64,000 bases of DNA from assembly GCA_001898465.1 (NCBI GenBank), contig MKTX01000004.1, positions 1 through 64,000 of the forward strand, in the 5' to 3' direction. The notes below the pieces were generated by a model. The model did no database searches and was not told the origin of the DNA. It was given only the letters and a program-made list of their open reading frames with translations. This stretch comes from Sphingobacteriales bacterium 39-19 (lineage in GTDB: Bacteria > Bacteroidota > Bacteroidia > Chitinophagales > Chitinophagaceae). The position numbers were made by a program, and so were the translations under genes. This document shows, piece after piece, positions 62,724-64,000 of the stretch. How positions within the stretch are numbered: position 1 is the stretch's first letter; every line of letters starts with the position of its first letter.

Positions 62724-64000
62724 TTATGCAACAGGCACCCGGATATCTTCTGCATAATGTGCCAGCCCATAATTTTGTTGTAAACAAAGTTCCGGGTTAT
62801 TCACATGCCATTCAAATTCATCTCTAAAATGACGGATAGCAGCTGCCACCGGCCAGGCTGCGGCATCGCCCAGGGGGCAAATTGTATTGCCTTCTATCTT
62901 GCGCTGAATATCCCATAGTAAGTCAATATCTTTCATCTCTCCCTTTCCTGTTTCTATTTTTTTCAATATTTTTTCCATCCATCCTGTGCCTTCCCGGCAA
63001 GGGCTGCATTGCCCGCAACTTTCATGACGATAAAAACGGGCCAATGTGTATGTGTGCTTCACTACACACTGATCTTCGTCCAGTACAATAAAACCACCCG
63101 AGCCCATCATGGAACCTGTTGCAAAGCCTCCATCAGAAAGGCTTTCATAATTCATTAACCGCTTTTCGCCTTTTGCCGTTGTTAATAATAAATTAGCCGG
63201 CAAAATGGGAACAGAAGATCCGCCGGGAATACAGGCTTTTAATCTTTTGCCCTGGGGGATACCGCCACAATATTCATCGCTGTAAATAAATTCTTCTACC
63301 GAAATGGTCATGTCTATTTCATATACGCCGGGCTTATTAATATTGCCGCAGGCCGATATTAATTTTGTACCGGTAGATTTACCAATGCCAATTTTAGCAT
63401 ACGCTTCTCCCCCCTCGTTGATTATGGGAACAACGGCAGCAATGGTTTCTACGTTATTTACTACGGTGGGCCTTTGCCAAACTCCTTTTACTGCCGGAAA
63501 AGGGGGTTTAATGCGGGGATTTCCCCGTTTCCCTTCTAAGGATTCTAAAAGAGCGGTTTCTTCGCCGCAAATATAGGCGCCGGCTCCTCGTTGTGTATAA
63601 ATTTCACAATCGAAACCCGATCCTAAAATATTTTTTCCTAACCATCCCTGTTGCCTTGCTTCTGCAATGGCCTGGTCTAAAATATCGGTAATCCATGCAT
63701 ACTCACCCCGTATGTAAATATAACTAACATTGCTGCCCAGTGCAAAGGACGAAACAATCATCCCTTCAATGAGGTAATGCGGAATAAATTCCATGAGGTA
63801 ACGGTCTTTAAAAGTACCGGGTTCGCTTTCATCTGCATTTACCACCAGGTGCCGGGGAATGCCTTCGGGTTTGGCAATAAAACTCCATTTAAGCCCGGTA
63901 GGGAAGCCGGCACCACCACGTCCCCTTAACCCGCTTTTCTTTACTTCTTCCACAATTTCTTCGGGCTTCATGGTTAGCGCTTTTTCCACACTCCGGTAAC
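62724..64000 (-). CDS. nuoF: NADH-quinone oxidoreductase subunit F (partial, start beyond the window)
   Basis: At least 424 residues. FMN/NADH-binding GLRGRGGAGFPTGLKWSF, GSGFDCEIYTQRGAGAYICGEETALLESLEGKRGNPRIKPPFPA, and the [4Fe-4S] motif ESCGQCSPCREGTGW. It accepts electrons from NADH via FMN. A GTG at 63989 could serve as a start, but coding continues upstream as YRSVEKALTM to the window edge, matching the usual NuoF N-terminus. So the true start lies about 20-30 codons outside. It is the first visible nuo gene. Confidence 0.95.
   Translation of the reverse strand, partial: YRSVEKALTMKPEEIVEEVKKSGLRGRGGAGFPTGLKWSFIAKPEGIPRHLVVNADESEPGTFKDRYLMEFIPHYLIEGMIVSSFALGSNVSYIYIRGEYAWITDILDQAIAEARQQGWLGKNILGSGFDCEIYTQRGAGAYICGEETALLESLEGKRGNPRIKPPFPAVKGVWQRPTVVNNVETIAAVVPIINEGGEAYAKIGIGKSTGTKLISACGNINKPGVYEIDMTISVEEFIYSDEYCGGIPQGKRLKACIPGGSSVPILPANLLLTTAKGEKRLMNYESLSDGGFATGSMMGSGGFIVLDEDQCVVKHTYTLARFYRHESCGQCSPCREGTGWMEKILKKIETGKGEMKDIDLLWDIQRKIEGNTICPLGDAAAWPVAAAIRHFRDEFEWHVNNPELCLQQNYGLAHYAEDIRVPVA

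Overview
The window looks like chromosome of a Bacteroidota bacterium, probably Chitinophagaceae-like (family level is inference). Support: exbB-exbD-exbD-tonB order, a short NuoG without molybdopterin domain, LytS/LytTR and TPR-HisKA_3 two-component systems, RHS proteins of the Bacteroidota type, and TAnnTTTG-like promoter elements. No tRNA, rRNA or CRISPR array was seen.

Layout. 1-2074: end of a type I restriction-modification operon (hsdM, partial hsdS). 2280-10139: small metabolic, secreted and membrane proteins, all on the minus strand. 10158-13055: a LytTR response regulator with two tandem LytS-type kinases, one having lost its ATP-binding motifs. 13205-15759: a LuxR-type response regulator and a TPR sensor kinase. 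15942-29150: a plus-strand cluster of exported proteins (beta-propeller lipoprotein, possible Hcp-fold protein, M48 protease, two large TPR proteins, a lipocalin-like family ending in a pseudogene).

29177-47464: a probable 18.3 kb genomic island inserted in the 3' end of mnmE. Its two ends carry an 18-bp sequence that encodes the same MnmE C-terminus (FCIGK-stop) and differs only at synonymous positions. The minus-strand cargo operon has a coiled-coil/beta-barrel protein, two giant YD/RHS proteins, a glutathione-peroxidase-fold protein that has lost its active site, and a small lipoprotein. The replication/integration module has a toprim/DUF3987 primase-helicase, three helix-turn-helix proteins and a tyrosine recombinase. 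47447-64000: core genes mnmE, the Ton system, a MacB-type permease, and a nuoF-N operon with an unexpected exported protein between nuoJ and nuoK.

The strongest candidate for an undescribed system is the 13.2-29.2 kb region. Four transcription units of exported proteins each begin with the same 49-bp promoter: an ATCAT-N8-ATGAT dyad ending in TTG, exactly 20 bp, then TACTTTTAC. A similar dyad at matching spacing lies before the adjacent kinase/regulator operon. This suggests a two-component system controlling itself and a battery of envelope or secreted proteins.
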